A stretch of DNA of 64,000 bases from contig AP018280.1 of the NCBI GenBank assembly GCA_004296455.1, positions 7,171,917 through 7,235,916 on the forward strand. Direction: 5' to 3'. The position numbers and the translations under genes are program-made. Under the pieces are notes generated by a model that saw nothing but the letters and a program-made list of their open reading frames with translations, was not told where the DNA came from and did no database searches. Below are positions 8,817 to 18,513 of the stretch, one piece after another; the first letter of the stretch is position 1, and every line of letters starts with the position of its first letter. This DNA is from Calothrix sp. NIES-4101 (GTDB taxonomy: Bacteria; Cyanobacteriota; Cyanobacteriia; Cyanobacteriales; Nostocaceae).

Positions 8817-10589
8817 ATGGTTAAATCTGCTCCTCCCCCTACAACCACTACTCGCAAGCCCTCCAAGGTCGAAGGTCTGAAAGAAGACAGCAACTTTTTA
8901 CGCGAACCTGTCGCCACTGAGTTATTAGAGGATACCACTCATTTTAGCGAAGAGGCGGTACAAATTCTCAAGTTCCACGGTTCATACCAGCAAGATAATC
9001 GGGATAACCGGGCGAAAGGGAAAGAGAAAGATTATCAAATGATGCTGCGGACCCGCAGTCCTGGTGGATTTATTCCACCACAGTTGTATTTAACTTTAGA
9101 TAAATTGGCGGACGAATACGGTAATCATACGTTACGGGCAACCACTCGCCAAGGGTTTCAACTGCATGGAATTTTGAAGAAAAATCTCAAGCCCACGATT
9201 GCAGCGATTGTCAAAAGTATGGGTTCGACTTTAGGTGCTTGCGGTGATTTGAACCGCAATGTCATGGCACCCCCGGCACCTTTCAAGAATAAGCCGGAAT
9301 ATCAGTATGCTTGGGAATATGCCAATAATATTGCTGACTTACTAACTCCGCAAACAGGAGCCTATTACGAAATTTGGCTGGACGGGGAAAAAGTCATCAG
9401 TGGGGAAGAAAATCCGGAAGTCGTAGCCGCACGTCAAAAAAATGGTACGGGTACAGTTTTCCATGATAACGAGGAACCCATTTACGGTACACACTACATG
9501 CCCCGTAAGTTTAAGGCTAGCGTGACAGTACCAGGGGATAATTCCATCGACTTATATACCCAAGATTTGACTTTGGTGGTGATTACCAATAAAGATGGTG
9601 AACTCCAGGGTTTTAACGTGTTTGCGGGTGGTGGTTTAGGACGTACCCATAACAAGGAAGAAACCTTTGCCAGGGCTGCTGATCCGATTTGTTACGTCCA
9701 AAAGGATGATGTGTACGAATTGGTGAAGGCGATTGTGGCGACTCAAAGGGATTATGGCGATCGCAGCGATCGTCGTCATGCCCGGTTAAAATATTTAATT
9801 AATGATTGGGGTGTGGAAAAATTCCGCTCCAAAGTGGAAGAATATTTCGGCAAACCTCTTGTGCCTTTCAAGTTTTTGGCAAAGAAATTTAAGTATCAAG
9901 ATTTTCTGGGTTGGCATGAACAAGGTGATGGTAAGTTATTTTTAGGAATTTCCATCGACAACGGACGCGTTAAGGATGAAGGTAGCTTCCAGTTAAAAAC
10001 AGCATTGCGGGAAATCGTCGAAAAATTCAACTTGACGATGCACCTTACCCCTCACCAAAACCTCATTTTCTGCGACATTACCCCAGAAAATAAAGCCGAA
10101 ATCGAAGCAATTCTTCACCGTTGTGGTGTAGTCAGTGATCCGAATAATATTGACTCTTTGGTACGGTATGGGATGGCTTGTCCGGCATTACCAACCTGTG
10201 GACTCGCAATTACGGAATCAGAACGGATAATTCCCACATTTATGGAGAGAATCCGGGCATTGCTCAAAAAAGTCGGATTACCCAAAACACATTTCGTGAT
10301 CCGTATGACCGGATGTCCAAACGGGTGTGCCCGTCCTTACATGGCAGAATTGGGTTTTGTCGGTAGTTTTACTGAATCATATCAAGTCTGGTTAGGTGGA
10401 TGTCCCAACCAAACAAGGTTAGCGCGTCCATTTACAGAGAGAATGCACGCCGATGATTTAGAGAAATTCTTAGAACCTTTGTTTGTCTTCTTTAAACAGT
10501 CGCGGAAAAGGGGAGAAAGTTTCGGTAGTTTTTGCGATCGCGTTGGTTTTGATGCATTGCGTGAATTCTCTGAAAGTTATCAAGGATAA
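8817..10589 (+). CDS. sir: ferredoxin-dependent assimilatory sulfite reductase
   Basis: The enzyme reduces sulfite to sulfide with six electrons from ferredoxin, in cytoplasmic sulfur assimilation. Two ferrite-reductase-like half domains and two siroheme/4Fe-4S domains are in the expected order. The cluster ligands are C455 and C461 (CPALPTC) and C500 and C504 (CPNGC), the CX5C plus CX3C pattern of the family. The siroheme-pocket phrase [15 protein letters not shown] and the following [10 protein letters not shown] segment are present. The Pro/Thr-rich first 15 residues are probably disordered. At 590 residues it is, from memory, shorter than several cyanobacterial homologues with a longer C-terminal tail. 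Nitrite reductase is the main alternative, but the overall match is to Sir. A GC-rich palindrome lies 80-100 bases upstream. Confidence 0.9.
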   Translation: MVKSAPPPTTTTRKPSKVEGLKEDSNFLREPVATELLEDTTHFSEEAVQILKFHGSYQQDNRDNRAKGKEKDYQMMLRTRSPGGFIPPQLYLTLDKLADEYGNHTLRATTRQGFQLHGILKKNLKPTIAAIVKSMGSTLGACGDLNRNVMAPPAPFKNKPEYQYAWEYANNIADLLTPQTGAYYEIWLDGEKVISGEENPEVVAARQKNGTGTVFHDNEEPIYGTHYMPRKFKASVTVPGDNSIDLYTQDLTLVVITNKDGELQGFNVFAGGGLGRTHNKEETFARAADPICYVQKDDVYELVKAIVATQRDYGDRSDRRHARLKYLINDWGVEKFRSKVEEYFGKPLVPFKFLAKKFKYQDFLGWHEQGDGKLFLGISIDNGRVKDEGSFQLKTALREIVEKFNLTMHLTPHQNLIFCDITPENKAEIEAILHRCGVVSDPNNIDSLVRYGMACPALPTCGLAITESERIIPTFMERIRALLKKVGLPKTHFVIRMTGCPNGCARPYMAELGFVGSFTESYQVWLGGCPNQTRLARPFTERMHADDLEKFLEPLFVFFKQSRKRGESFGSFCDRVGFDALREFSESYQG

Positions 10590-10608
10590 ACTTTGATTTA
10601 AGTCTAAT

Positions 10609-10640
10609 GGGGTAGGAAAATGCGATCGCTGACCTGCCCC
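10609..10640 (+). terminator. possible hairpin terminator of sir
   Basis: GGGGTAGG pairs with CCTGCCCC (one G-U pair) around a 16-base loop that contains a HIP1 octamer, 20 bases after the stop. No clear T-tract follows, so termination is uncertain. Confidence 0.35.
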
Positions 10641-11094
10641 GATAATGACGATATAGAACAATTTAGAAAGACATTATTCTGCGAGTTGCTAGTGGATATC
10701 GGGATTTAGATGCATTGTTTGAGGAAGATTAATGTGCATAGCGATCGCACCAAAAATTAACTTTACGACTAAAAAATACCATCTTTGTGACAAATTATTA
10801 AGTAGGGTTTGTGGAGTCTTTTCACTACAATTGCATCTAATATCCGCTATTTACCCAAAATTTACCCGTGTGGAATTTTTTACAGATCGCAAAATTCTAT
10901 TCCGACCACAAAGAGTTTATTAGCGATCGCAACCCGAATTCAAACACAAGCCGAACTAAAATTATATACTTTTGATGAATTTGTCTGAAATATATTTCTA
11001 AAAGAAGATTGAAATTATCCCAGTATTGAAGTAATTTACAAAAAATATTCCTGAGAATCTAGGAAACGCCTAGTAAAAATCTACTTTAATACTC
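10641..11094. other. AT-rich spacer with several HIP1 cores
   Basis: Nothing convincing is encoded. Three GCGATCGC-type sites occur. A 63-codon frame inside it has no ribosome-binding site and random-looking composition. The region must hold the promoter of the downstream monooxygenase. Confidence 0.5.
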
Positions 11095-12417
11095 ATGTCA
11101 ACCCCATCAAATCTTTCAAAAGTAGTAATTATTGGTGCCGGTCCTGCTGGCTTGCTACTCGCTCATTATTTACTGCAACGAGGCAGATATCGAGTAGAAA
11201 TTTATGAACGTCGCAGCCATCCCGAAAATACTGCCAAAGAGAATCGAACTTTTCCCATTTCCCTACAAAAAAGAGGTCAAAATGCAATTCAAAAAATACC
11301 GGGTTTGGCAGATGCGATCGCCCAAGCCAGTGTTTTTTGTAATGGTACATCGATTCATTCCCAAAAACGTCGTACTCGCCAAGTTAATCGCAAAATTCCC
11401 ACACAAACTATCGATCGGTTTTTATTAGTAAAAACCCTACTCCAGCACTTACAAAATAGTTACGATTCCCAACTACTCAAAATCTCTTTTGATTGCAAGT
11501 GCGTAAACATAGATGAAAAAGCCAAACAAATAACCCTGCAATCCCAGTTAGAAGACTTACAAATAAAAGAATCGATCGTCGATTACGATATATTAGTCGG
11601 TGCGGATGGTTCTCGATCATACGTCAGAGAATATCTAATTGCAAATTTAGGCTGGGAGTGCGAAATCACATACACACCAGATGATTATAAATCGATTTAT
11701 TTTCAGCGTATTAATCCCCACACTGGTTTTGAGTTGGCAGCGAATAACATTCATGCATCTGGTATGGGTGAAAAAATTCGGGTCATCTTAGTTCCTCAAC
11801 CGGACGATAAACTCAATGGGGTGATAATTTTTGATGCCTCAGAGAATCCATTTACAAAATTTACCAGCAAAGAAGAAATAATCGACTTTTTTGAGCGTAA
11901 TTTTCCCTGCTTTGCCCCACTAATTCCAGACACGGAAGCCGAAACCTTACTGACACGTCCACCTGCAAAAGTGCTAACAGTTAAATGCGATCGCGCCCAT
12001 CATGGTGATAGTATCTTACTGATTGGTGATGCCCTTCATGCTGTTTCTCCATCGATCGGTCAAGGTTGTAATTCTGCTTTAGAAGATGCATTGATTTTTG
12101 CCCAACTGCTCGATAAAAATAGCGATAATTGGCACCAAACCCTCACAGAATTTTCCCAACAGAGAATTCCCGATGTCCTAGCCCTGCACAAGTTATCAAA
12201 TTACGCTCTTCCCCGCAACAAATTACTAGCAGGAGAATTTTTCATACGTTTAACTCTAACTAGAACTTTGCATCGATTCTTTCCCAAATTTGTCCGACCA
12301 TTTGTATTTGACTTAGTAATGGATACGGATATGCCCTATTCCCATGTATTAAAGATTTCTGAGAAATGGATAAACAAAGTTGAAAAATCAATGCAATTCG
12401 CCATGCGTAATTCTTAA
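11095..12417 (+). CDS. FAD-dependent monooxygenase, kynurenine 3-monooxygenase-like
   Basis: A 440-residue flavoprotein of the PHBH-type aromatic hydroxylase group. The N-terminal dinucleotide-binding motif is VVIIGAGPAGLLLAHYLLQRG (split as GAGPAG for the FAD ADP part). A DG motif lies near YDILVGADGSRSYVRE. The GD motif near residue 310 reads LLIGDALHAVSPSIGQGCNSALEDA, which contacts the FAD ribityl chain. The overall form resembles kynurenine 3-monooxygenases. No tryptophan-degradation gene is nearby, so the substrate is unknown. A C-terminal amphipathic segment may associate with membranes. Monocistronic; it converges on the GNAT gene with about 20 bases between stops. Confidence 0.82.
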   Translation: MSTPSNLSKVVIIGAGPAGLLLAHYLLQRGRYRVEIYERRSHPENTAKENRTFPISLQKRGQNAIQKIPGLADAIAQASVFCNGTSIHSQKRRTRQVNRKIPTQTIDRFLLVKTLLQHLQNSYDSQLLKISFDCKCVNIDEKAKQITLQSQLEDLQIKESIVDYDILVGADGSRSYVREYLIANLGWECEITYTPDDYKSIYFQRINPHTGFELAANNIHASGMGEKIRVILVPQPDDKLNGVIIFDASENPFTKFTSKEEIIDFFERNFPCFAPLIPDTEAETLLTRPPAKVLTVKCDRAHHGDSILLIGDALHAVSPSIGQGCNSALEDALIFAQLLDKNSDNWHQTLTEFSQQRIPDVLALHKLSNYALPRNKLLAGEFFIRLTLTRTLHRFFPKFVRPFVFDLVMDTDMPYSHVLKISEKWINKVEKSMQFAMRNS

Positions 12418-12437
12418 TTAATATTATTTTTGTAATA

Positions 12438-12998
12438 TTATTGTTGTAATATTCGATCACTGGGAATCTCTCGAATAGCAATTGGAGTCTGGGGATTTTC
12501 TCTGTGTTCCTGCAATGGTAACTCCAACCAAATTACATCGTGCCAACTTCCACATTTGTAACCCACATTTCTGTAAATTCCTACTTCTTGAAAACCAAGC
12601 GATCGATGTAAGTTCATACTTGGTTGATTGGGTTGTGTAATCCCTGCATAAGCATTATAAAACCCCTGAGTTTTTAATAATTCAAACAAGCATTTATATA
12701 AATTACGTCCAATTCCCTGACGACGTGCTTTTTCATGAATATAAACGCTCACATTTACTGACCATTGATAAGCTGTGCGATCGTGATGCGGTGCTGCGTA
12801 GACATATCCGAGAACTTCGCGATTATATTCATATACCAACCAAGGAAATTTTTGCATAAATTTGCTAATTCTTTGGCTCATTTCTACAACTGTTGGTGCT
12901 TGGGTTTCAAAGGTTACTGGTGAATGTTCACAAAATGGTGCATAAATTGCTTGGATTTGTGATGCATCTTCTGAGGTAGCAAGTCTAATTATTGTCAT
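12438..12998 (-). CDS. GNAT N-acetyltransferase, phosphinothricin/methionine-sulfone acetyltransferase-like
   Basis: This 186-residue protein has the PAT/MnaT pattern: IRLATSEDASQIQAIYAPF at the start, VTFETQAPT, the WLVYEYNREVLGYVYAAPH strand and the acetyl-CoA loop RRQGIGRNLYKCL, followed by NLHRSLGFQEVGIYRNVGYKCGSWHDVIWLE. Proteins of this type acetylate small amino-acid analogues such as phosphinothricin or methionine sulfone. A longer frame adds 34 hydrophobic residues; I prefer the internal ATG that begins MTIIRLATSED, because the GNAT fold starts there. The substrate is inferred from family resemblance only. Confidence 0.85.
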   Translation of the reverse strand: MTIIRLATSEDASQIQAIYAPFCEHSPVTFETQAPTVVEMSQRISKFMQKFPWLVYEYNREVLGYVYAAPHHDRTAYQWSVNVSVYIHEKARRQGIGRNLYKCLFELLKTQGFYNAYAGITQPNQPSMNLHRSLGFQEVGIYRNVGYKCGSWHDVIWLELPLQEHRENPQTPIAIREIPSDRILQQ

Positions 12999-13078
12999 GT
13001 TGAAATTTTTTAATATTTTTAAACGCAGAAGAACGTGAGGAATAACAGAAAGAGGAAGAGAGGAAGAAAGTAGAATAA

Positions 13079-13097
13079 TTGCAATATCTTCGCCAGA
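13079..13097. repeat. solo end resembling the 269-bp MITE terminal repeat
   Basis: The segment beginning TTGCAATATCTTCGCCAGAC matches the terminal repeat TACAATACCTTCGCCA of the element at 42671-42939 at about 14 of 16 positions. It sits 10 bases upstream of the rsmE start. A matching inverted end was not found nearby, so it may be a relic or chance. Confidence 0.3.
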
Positions 13098-13108
13098 CAA
13101 AAATTATA

Positions 13109-13828
13109 ATGTCCCAACTGCAACGCATCGTCATTTCCCCTGAACAACTTCAAGAACAGAAAATCTCTCTCACCTCTGAACAGTTACATTATTTAGTCCG
13201 AGTATTACGATCGCATGATGGGGACAAATTTATTGCTATTGATGGTAGGGGAAATTGGTGGTTAACTCAATTACAAGGTGAATCTGGGAAGATTTTAGAG
13301 CTTCTGGATGTCAACACCGAATTACCTATAGCTGTAAGTTTATTGCTGGCATTACCCAAAGGAAACGGGTTTGATGATGTTGTCCGGGCTTGTACTGAGC
13401 TAGGAGTGACAAATATTGCGCCCATATTGAGCGATCGCACACTTTTGAAACCAAGTCCACAAAAATTAGAGCGCTGGCGCAAAATAGCCATAGAAGCCGC
13501 AGAACAATCGGAACGCACTATGATTCCCACAATTCTCGAACCCATGAGCTTCCACAACGCATTATCATCATTTTCTAGCACCCAAAAATACATTTGCGAA
13601 GGACGCGGCAATCATCCACACTTACTGAATTACTTACAGAAGCCAGCAACAATAACTAATGATCAAATAATAATTGCGATCGGTCCCGAAGGAGGTTGGA
13701 CAGAAGCAGAACTTGAAATGGCAATTACAGGCGGATATCAAGCAGTATCTCTGGGAAAACGCATCCTCCGCGCCATTACCGCCCCAATTGTGGCATTGTC
13801 CCTAATCTCCGCAGCATGTGAAGTATAA
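13109..13828 (+). CDS. rsmE: 16S rRNA (uracil-1498-N3)-methyltransferase
   Basis: The 239-residue protein is a SPOUT/trefoil-knot methyltransferase of the RsmE family, which methylates U1498 in the decoding centre of 16S rRNA. An N-terminal PUA-like part includes LTSEQLHYLVRVLRSHDGD. The knot motifs are typical: PKGNGFDDVVRACTELGV, SERTMIPTI, IIAIGPEGGWTEAE and VSLGKRILRAITAPI near the C terminus. I choose the ATG that gives MSQLQRIVI rather than an upstream TTG. The next gene, a TPR protein, follows on the same strand after about 57 bases, and co-transcription is likely. Confidence 0.93.
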   Translation: MSQLQRIVISPEQLQEQKISLTSEQLHYLVRVLRSHDGDKFIAIDGRGNWWLTQLQGESGKILELLDVNTELPIAVSLLLALPKGNGFDDVVRACTELGVTNIAPILSDRTLLKPSPQKLERWRKIAIEAAEQSERTMIPTILEPMSFHNALSSFSSTQKYICEGRGNHPHLLNYLQKPATITNDQIIIAIGPEGGWTEAELEMAITGGYQAVSLGKRILRAITAPIVALSLISAACEV

Positions 13829-13885
13829 AAGATATATCTATCTACGCCTCTGCGTGACATTATCTTTTTCATAAACTAATCAACT

Positions 13886-14971
13886 ATGCTAGAACAGGTT
13901 GCTGCTGCCTTTGAACAAAAAGACTATAAAACCGCCACAAAATTACTCAAGCAATTGTTAAAAGCAACACCCGACGACCCAATGGTAAAGCTGTATGTAG
14001 CCAAAATCCAAGAACTATCGGGAAAATGGGAAGATGCTGAAAAAATCTATCGGCAATTGTTACGCAACACTACTAACAACAAAATCCTCTCTCAAGCTAG
14101 ACAAGGATTACAAAGAATCCAGGAAATCACAGAAGCAGAACGCCGACGCGCTATTTCGCAAGCAACATCCGATGAAAATGCCAATGAGCCAGGGGTGTTA
14201 GTATTAGAAGCTATTAGCAACGAACTTAAAACTGAGGCGGCTCAAAAGTTCGCTAAAATTATGCAGATAGAACCTTATAATGCCAGGTTATTACTACCTA
14301 GTCGTGGTTGGCGTTTATACCGCACTGGTGCTATTGGAGAACTGAAATTTTACGCTGAACAACTCCAGCAAAATGAAATACCTTGTTTTTGCTCAACTCT
14401 AACTGCAATACAACAAATCCAAGTTTTCAAAGTTAAGTATTTACAAGAATTTAATCAAGAAACCGATTCGCAAATTACCCTAGTCTGTACGAACCAATCC
14501 GAACAACTTGGTTCTCTAACATTTGCGCCCTCTGAAGTCAAAGCAAGAGTACAAGGGCTACTACCTATTTTTGAAGAAGTAGTCAACCTTAGTAACCGTC
14601 TCAAAGTCGATCGCAAAACCAAAACACAAGATTACACGCAATTTTGCGATTTACACCTACCCAAACGTAAATGCATCCTCCGCTTTCATGATAGTAGTTA
14701 TCAATTCAAACAAGGAATCGACTTTGTAGCCACAGCCAATAGCAACACCCTCAGGATTAACTGGAATAACTTAACTCATTGGCTTAATCAACAACTACCA
14801 CAAGTCAAAATCTGGTCTGATTTTACACCCTTCGCCGAAACAATATTAGATCAAAACGAAATGCTGAGTCATATTCAGCCTCACACCCATCTGTTTCGCA
14901 GAGAAGCAAGTAACTGGGATCCAGCATTTCATTTATATAGTGGATTAGTATTTACGAAAAATTGCGATTAG
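13886..14971 (+). CDS. TPR protein of unknown function, cyanobacterial
   Basis: The first 80 of 361 residues form two tetratricopeptide-like helix pairs (AAAFEQKDYKTATKLLKQLL and AEKIYRQLLRNTT, with P32-type turns). A charged linker follows, rich in Glu and Arg (about residues 85-110). The remaining 240 residues have mixed alpha/beta character with no recognised catalytic motif: GWRLYRTGAIGELKFYAEQLQQ and a C-terminal part ending in PAFHLYSGLVFTKNCD. TPRs normally scaffold protein contacts. It lies just downstream of rsmE on the same strand, but a functional link is not shown. No signal peptide or membrane segment. Confidence 0.75.
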   Translation: MLEQVAAAFEQKDYKTATKLLKQLLKATPDDPMVKLYVAKIQELSGKWEDAEKIYRQLLRNTTNNKILSQARQGLQRIQEITEAERRRAISQATSDENANEPGVLVLEAISNELKTEAAQKFAKIMQIEPYNARLLLPSRGWRLYRTGAIGELKFYAEQLQQNEIPCFCSTLTAIQQIQVFKVKYLQEFNQETDSQITLVCTNQSEQLGSLTFAPSEVKARVQGLLPIFEEVVNLSNRLKVDRKTKTQDYTQFCDLHLPKRKCILRFHDSSYQFKQGIDFVATANSNTLRINWNNLTHWLNQQLPQVKIWSDFTPFAETILDQNEMLSHIQPHTHLFRREASNWDPAFHLYSGLVFTKNCD

Positions 14972-15014
14972 GGTATCGGGTATTGAGATTATGCTTTTCC
15001 CTTTCCCTTAATAG

Positions 15015-15494
15015 CTACTTCTGAATAGGTGTCTTCACTGTACGCGCCATTTCCAAGAACGCATTCATATTGGCACCTGGACGGCGACGACCGTTAGTGT
15101 TAGGAGTAAGAAGATACTTAGTCGCAAAGTTCTTTTCACCAGATTTTTCTGGTTTTTTCGCTACTGCTGCGGCAGCTAGTTCTGCGGGATCCATCGGTTT
15201 TGCAACTTCCACTTTTTTCTCTACCTGTGGAGCTTTTGTGCCTTTTTGAGCTTTGACTTTAGCAGATTTTGCCGGAGTTGCCGCCTTGCTGACTTTTCCG
15301 TTAGAAGTTGCGGTGGGTACAGTCGCAGGTGCCTCTTCTTTCACAGGTGCAGATTGTACGGCTGCGGGTTGAGCAGGTTTTTCCTCTGGAGCAGATTTTG
15401 CTTCCTGGGAAGGTTTCTTCTCCTCATTATCCTTAAGCTCTAAATAGAAATTATTGTCGCTTTTTTTGGTTAAATTTTTGATAAATCCAAACAT
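15015..15494 (-). CDS. Ala/Lys/Pro-rich low-complexity protein with conserved ends
   Basis: The 159-residue protein starts MFGFIKNLTKKSDNNFYLEL and ends with an ordered-looking stretch FATKYLLTPNTNGRRRPGANMN, then FLEMARTVKTP. Between them lies about 100 residues of Ala, Lys, Pro and Glu, surely disordered. Such a layout, conserved ends joined by a variable linker, suggests a tether that holds two binding motifs apart. Function unknown. I choose the internal ATG because upstream codons (17 more) run into spacer with hairpins. The gene diverges from the lipase across a 644-base spacer. Confidence 0.65.
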   Translation of the reverse strand: MFGFIKNLTKKSDNNFYLELKDNEEKKPSQEAKSAPEEKPAQPAAVQSAPVKEEAPATVPTATSNGKVSKAATPAKSAKVKAQKGTKAPQVEKKVEVAKPMDPAELAAAAVAKKPEKSGEKNFATKYLLTPNTNGRRRPGANMNAFLEMARTVKTPIQK

Positions 15495-16138
15495 GATTAC
15501 TATCTCTCCCTTGCACTGAATAATGATTGAATGGAACCTAGGCAAAATAGGTGATATTTTACCCTTTTGAATAGTTAACTAGTGCTGTAAATTTTAGTTT
15601 AGCTAGCACTTTACAAACGACAAAATTTAATGTAACTAATTTTGCCTTTATACCCATAAAAATTAGGTCATAAAAATTAAATCAATGACCTATTTTTTGC
15701 TTATTTTTCCAGCTTTAATCACTTTTGTTTCTATGTTATGCTTTTTGCGATCTACTTATTGTTGGATGTTTCCACTCCAACAACAAAATGAAACTTGACC
15801 CAGAAAGTCAATACCCAAAATATACCAGATAAGTAGCATCTAAAGATATGTGACACTCTATATAGATATTATGAGATTTTACTCTGTTTAAAGCAATATT
15901 TTGTATCATATTTGTTTACAAAAATTTACTTAATTTACCCTGTAGTTCCCATTATGGCAGCGAAATCAGAAATCTAACGAAACGGGAGGGAGAAAGGAAA
16001 AATTATCAAAATCAGCTTTATCTCTGACAAATTTTGCTATTTTTTGCTCAATCGAGCCACCAAATTTCCAATCGAGATTAATGACGCGATCGCAATTGCC
16101 TCAAGTAAACTATTTTACAGCCTTCAACTTGTGAAATC
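15495..16138. other. divergent spacer with several stem-loops
   Basis: This spacer separates two divergent genes. Visible structures are AGTGCT with AGCACT (near 15583-15612), a terminator-like hairpin at 15664-15698, and a perfect TTGTTGGA/TCCAACAA stem at 15759-15783. Such density of hairpins in a region with no gene suggests a small RNA or long leaders. No open frame of note is present. Confidence 0.4.
15664..15698 (+). terminator. rho-independent-type terminator with no known upstream gene on its strand
   Basis: TAGGTCAT and ATGACCTA pair perfectly around a 13-base loop and are followed directly by six T on the plus strand. On the minus strand a shorter T run also follows. There is no plus-strand gene upstream, so the unit it ends may be a small RNA starting within the divergent spacer. 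Confidence 0.45.
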
Positions 16139-16747
16139 ATGGAGATAGAAAACAATAATCACGCAAATCAGAATCAACTTGTATTGGTACACGGAATAAA
16201 TGATACCGGAGCCGTGTTTGACAAAATGGCAACTGTCTTGAGAAATCAGGGATGGTTAGTACACACGTTGGATTTGGTTCCCAATAATGGTGATGTAGGG
16301 CTAGATAAACTAGCTCAGCAACTAGCCAAGTACATTGCGATTAGCTTCCCAGAAGAACAAGCGATCGATATTATTGGTTTTAGTATGGGGGGAATAGTCA
16401 GTCGCTATTATATTCAGCGACTCGGAGGAATTAAGCGGGTACAGAGATTTATTACTATTTCCTCTCCCCACTATGGTACAGTCATGGCTTATGCATCTCA
16501 ACGTCCTGGTTGTATGCAAATGCGCCCCGATAGTTTGTTTCTCAAGGATTTAAATGCTGATGTCAACATGTTGAAGCAGATAAACTTTACCTCGATTTGG
16601 ACACCCTATGATTTAATGATAGTTCCCGCGACAAGCTCACAAATGTCATTTGGACGCGAGGTAATAGTGCCAGCATTAATTCACCCCTGGATGCTGACGG
16701 ATATTAGGACTATTAAAACAGTTGCAGAAGCTTTAGGAGCAACGTGA
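16139..16747 (+). CDS. lipase/esterase, alpha/beta hydrolase
   Basis: The 202-residue protein matches class 2 type lipases: VLVHGINDTG forms the oxyanion-hole strand near residue 18, and the nucleophile elbow is IIGFSMGGIVSRYYIQ with Ser82. A PHYGTVMAYAS segment follows, as in LipA-type lipases. Candidate acid and base are the Asp in TPYDLMIVP and the His in ALIHPWML. No signal peptide is visible, so it may be cytoplasmic. The preferred substrate is unknown. The ATG lies next to an A-rich upstream stretch. It converges with the next gene after about 50 bases. Confidence 0.85.
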   Translation: MEIENNNHANQNQLVLVHGINDTGAVFDKMATVLRNQGWLVHTLDLVPNNGDVGLDKLAQQLAKYIAISFPEEQAIDIIGFSMGGIVSRYYIQRLGGIKRVQRFITISSPHYGTVMAYASQRPGCMQMRPDSLFLKDLNADVNMLKQINFTSIWTPYDLMIVPATSSQMSFGREVIVPALIHPWMLTDIRTIKTVAEALGAT

Positions 16748-16796
16748 AAGAATAGTCACTTTTCCTCAATGCATTTATTCAGTTTTTCACTCTTAT

Positions 16797-17861
16797 TTAT
16801 GTATGCTTAAAGCTAGGAATTTGTGATTCCATCTTATTTTTTATTCTGATATCTTTGTTATAAATCAAAAATACTGAACCAATTGCTCCCGGATTCTGTA
16901 TGTAAATTTTATCGTTGTAATATAAACCTGGTGACATTCCACCATCAAATAACATTGCATCTTGGATTTTACCCAAACAACTATTATCAGCTATCTCCTC
17001 TAAAACGTCATCAAACATATCTGGTAATAATTCCTGATTATTTTCGGAAATAATAATCTCAGAATTAGCCTTGGCATCATTTACCAATAAAATTACATAA
17101 CCACTATTGGTAACAGCAACCATGGAACGATTAATAGCTTGCTTACAAGCTAATTCTCCTAAATCATCACAAATATTTTTAAATATTCCATTTTTATAAA
17201 ATCGACCATTTCCACCGACAATATTATAATTTAAAATATCTTTTTTCCTCCTTCCTACTTGAATAGTCGCTTGGCGTTGTCCTGCATTTCCACCAGAAAT
17301 ACCAAAAGATGAACGCTTATTTCTGAAATCGCCAGCATATTCAATACCTCGCGAAATATTTAATCCTTGCGGTTGATTATTTGTGTCAATATAATCAGCA
17401 TTTATTGCTGCTATTGGCATTTTCCCATTTAGTTTAGAATTTTCATCGGCAATTATTTCACTAAATACTTTGGGCACATACTCTCGTTGTAGTTTACCTT
17501 TGACATCTTTAGCGTAAATTTTATGGGCTAAACCGAGATTGACTTTAAAATCTAATTTGTCTGATTTGGGGTTAAAAATAATTACGTGGTTAATACCTTT
17601 TGAGTCTTTTTCTCCGAAGTTATTTGTTTTGAAAAAATCCAAACTAAAATTTTGATTTTCCCCAGGACAATTTTGTTTTGTTTCTGGATTTATATCCGGT
17701 TTATTTGCTAATTTATCTGAGTTAGATTCATTGGCAGGTTGATTTGCTTCTATCTTTGTATTTTTATTTAAAAAATCTGAATTATCATTTTTCCAGCCTG
17801 AATAAATACCAATAATCAACATCAAACTAAACAGCAATAGGACTCTGTTTCTATCCAACAT
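16797..17861 (-). CDS. phosphodiester glycosidase (NAGPA/DUF2233) family protein, exported
   Basis: The 354-residue product has an N-terminal membrane or signal segment (residues 5-21, LLLFSLMLIIGIYSG) followed by an Asn/Lys-rich linker to about residue 75. The folded domain follows NAGPA: PIAAINADYID, GFRN-like RGIEYAGDFRNKRSSFGIS, RSMVAVTNSGYVILLV, DAMLFDGGMSPGLYYN and a C-terminal VFLIY strand. Mammalian NAGPA removes GlcNAc from phosphodiesters; bacterial versions act on exopolymers or cell-wall sugars, mostly untested. The protein is likely periplasmic and anchored. Base composition is AT-rich. The adjacent RloAB-like pair on the same strand is probably a separate unit. Confidence 0.8.
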   Translation of the reverse strand: MLDRNRVLLLFSLMLIIGIYSGWKNDNSDFLNKNTKIEANQPANESNSDKLANKPDINPETKQNCPGENQNFSLDFFKTNNFGEKDSKGINHVIIFNPKSDKLDFKVNLGLAHKIYAKDVKGKLQREYVPKVFSEIIADENSKLNGKMPIAAINADYIDTNNQPQGLNISRGIEYAGDFRNKRSSFGISGGNAGQRQATIQVGRRKKDILNYNIVGGNGRFYKNGIFKNICDDLGELACKQAINRSMVAVTNSGYVILLVNDAKANSEIIISENNQELLPDMFDDVLEEIADNSCLGKIQDAMLFDGGMSPGLYYNDKIYIQNPGAIGSVFLIYNKDIRIKNKMESQIPSFKHT

Positions 17862-17904
17862 ACATCTGAATTTATGGAAATTTATAAAGTTTAATCTATA
17901 TATC

Positions 17905-18513
17905 TTATCGAATAAATCTATTTAGCTCTTGAACTAATAAATGTACCGTTGTAGATGGATTATCACGAGCGGGATTGCAGGGTTTGTATTGCTTGAGAAG
18001 ATTTTCAGCATTTTTAAGAGCATGAGACTGGCGTTCGAGCAACTCTTCATAGATGGAATCGCTATTTTTTGAATATTTATACCCGAGTAATTGGTTTAAT
18101 TTTTTCAAATAGTCGCTTCTGGGAATTCCTGTATTTAAAAATTCAAAATGGAGCACATACCACAACTCAAAAGACTCATTAGAGTAGGCGATTTGCACAC
18201 CTGCATCTTTCGCCTTTTTAATTGCATTATGGAAATCAACTTCTGTCCATGAGTCGCGATCGAATACACACCAAACTTGGTCGTATTCTTCTGGATTTTG
18301 AGATTCTATTGCCTGATCTACTATTTTACTTGGATTAATGCCCAATCCTTGTACTTCAATTACGACTGTGGGAACTCTAAAGCTTTTAAAATAATTTGGT
18401 TCGGTTTTTTCTCCTTCGCAAATAATCAAAAATCGCTGGCGAATTTCCCTTGTATTTACTTTCCGAGATGAGTATCCTTGAGGTTTACGATTCCTTTTAT
18501 TCATGATACTCAA
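17905..18513 (-). CDS. RloB/AbiLii-like TOPRIM-type protein
   Basis: This 202-residue protein matches the RloB family: RFLIICEGEKTEPNYFKSFR at residues 28-46, VWCVFDRDSW at 80-89 and SNESFELWYVLHF at 111-123. The Glu of GEKTE and the DxD in FDRDSW are the layout of a TOPRIM metal site as in OLD-type nucleases and AriB. RloB homologues form the second gene of AbiL-type phage defence. The start overlaps the end of the ATPase gene by 17 bases, so translation is coupled. I infer an effector nuclease or RNase controlled by the ATPase; the target is not known. The basic N terminus (KRNRKPQ) may bind nucleic acid. Confidence 0.8.
   Translation of the reverse strand: MSIMNKRNRKPQGYSSRKVNTREIRQRFLIICEGEKTEPNYFKSFRVPTVVIEVQGLGINPSKIVDQAIESQNPEEYDQVWCVFDRDSWTEVDFHNAIKKAKDAGVQIAYSNESFELWYVLHFEFLNTGIPRSDYLKKLNQLLGYKYSKNSDSIYEELLERQSHALKNAENLLKQYKPCNPARDNPSTTVHLLVQELNRFIR

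Noticed and set aside
10732..10923. A 63-codon frame after sir
   Set aside because: No ribosome-binding site, random-looking text, and several HIP1 sites in an ordinary spacer.
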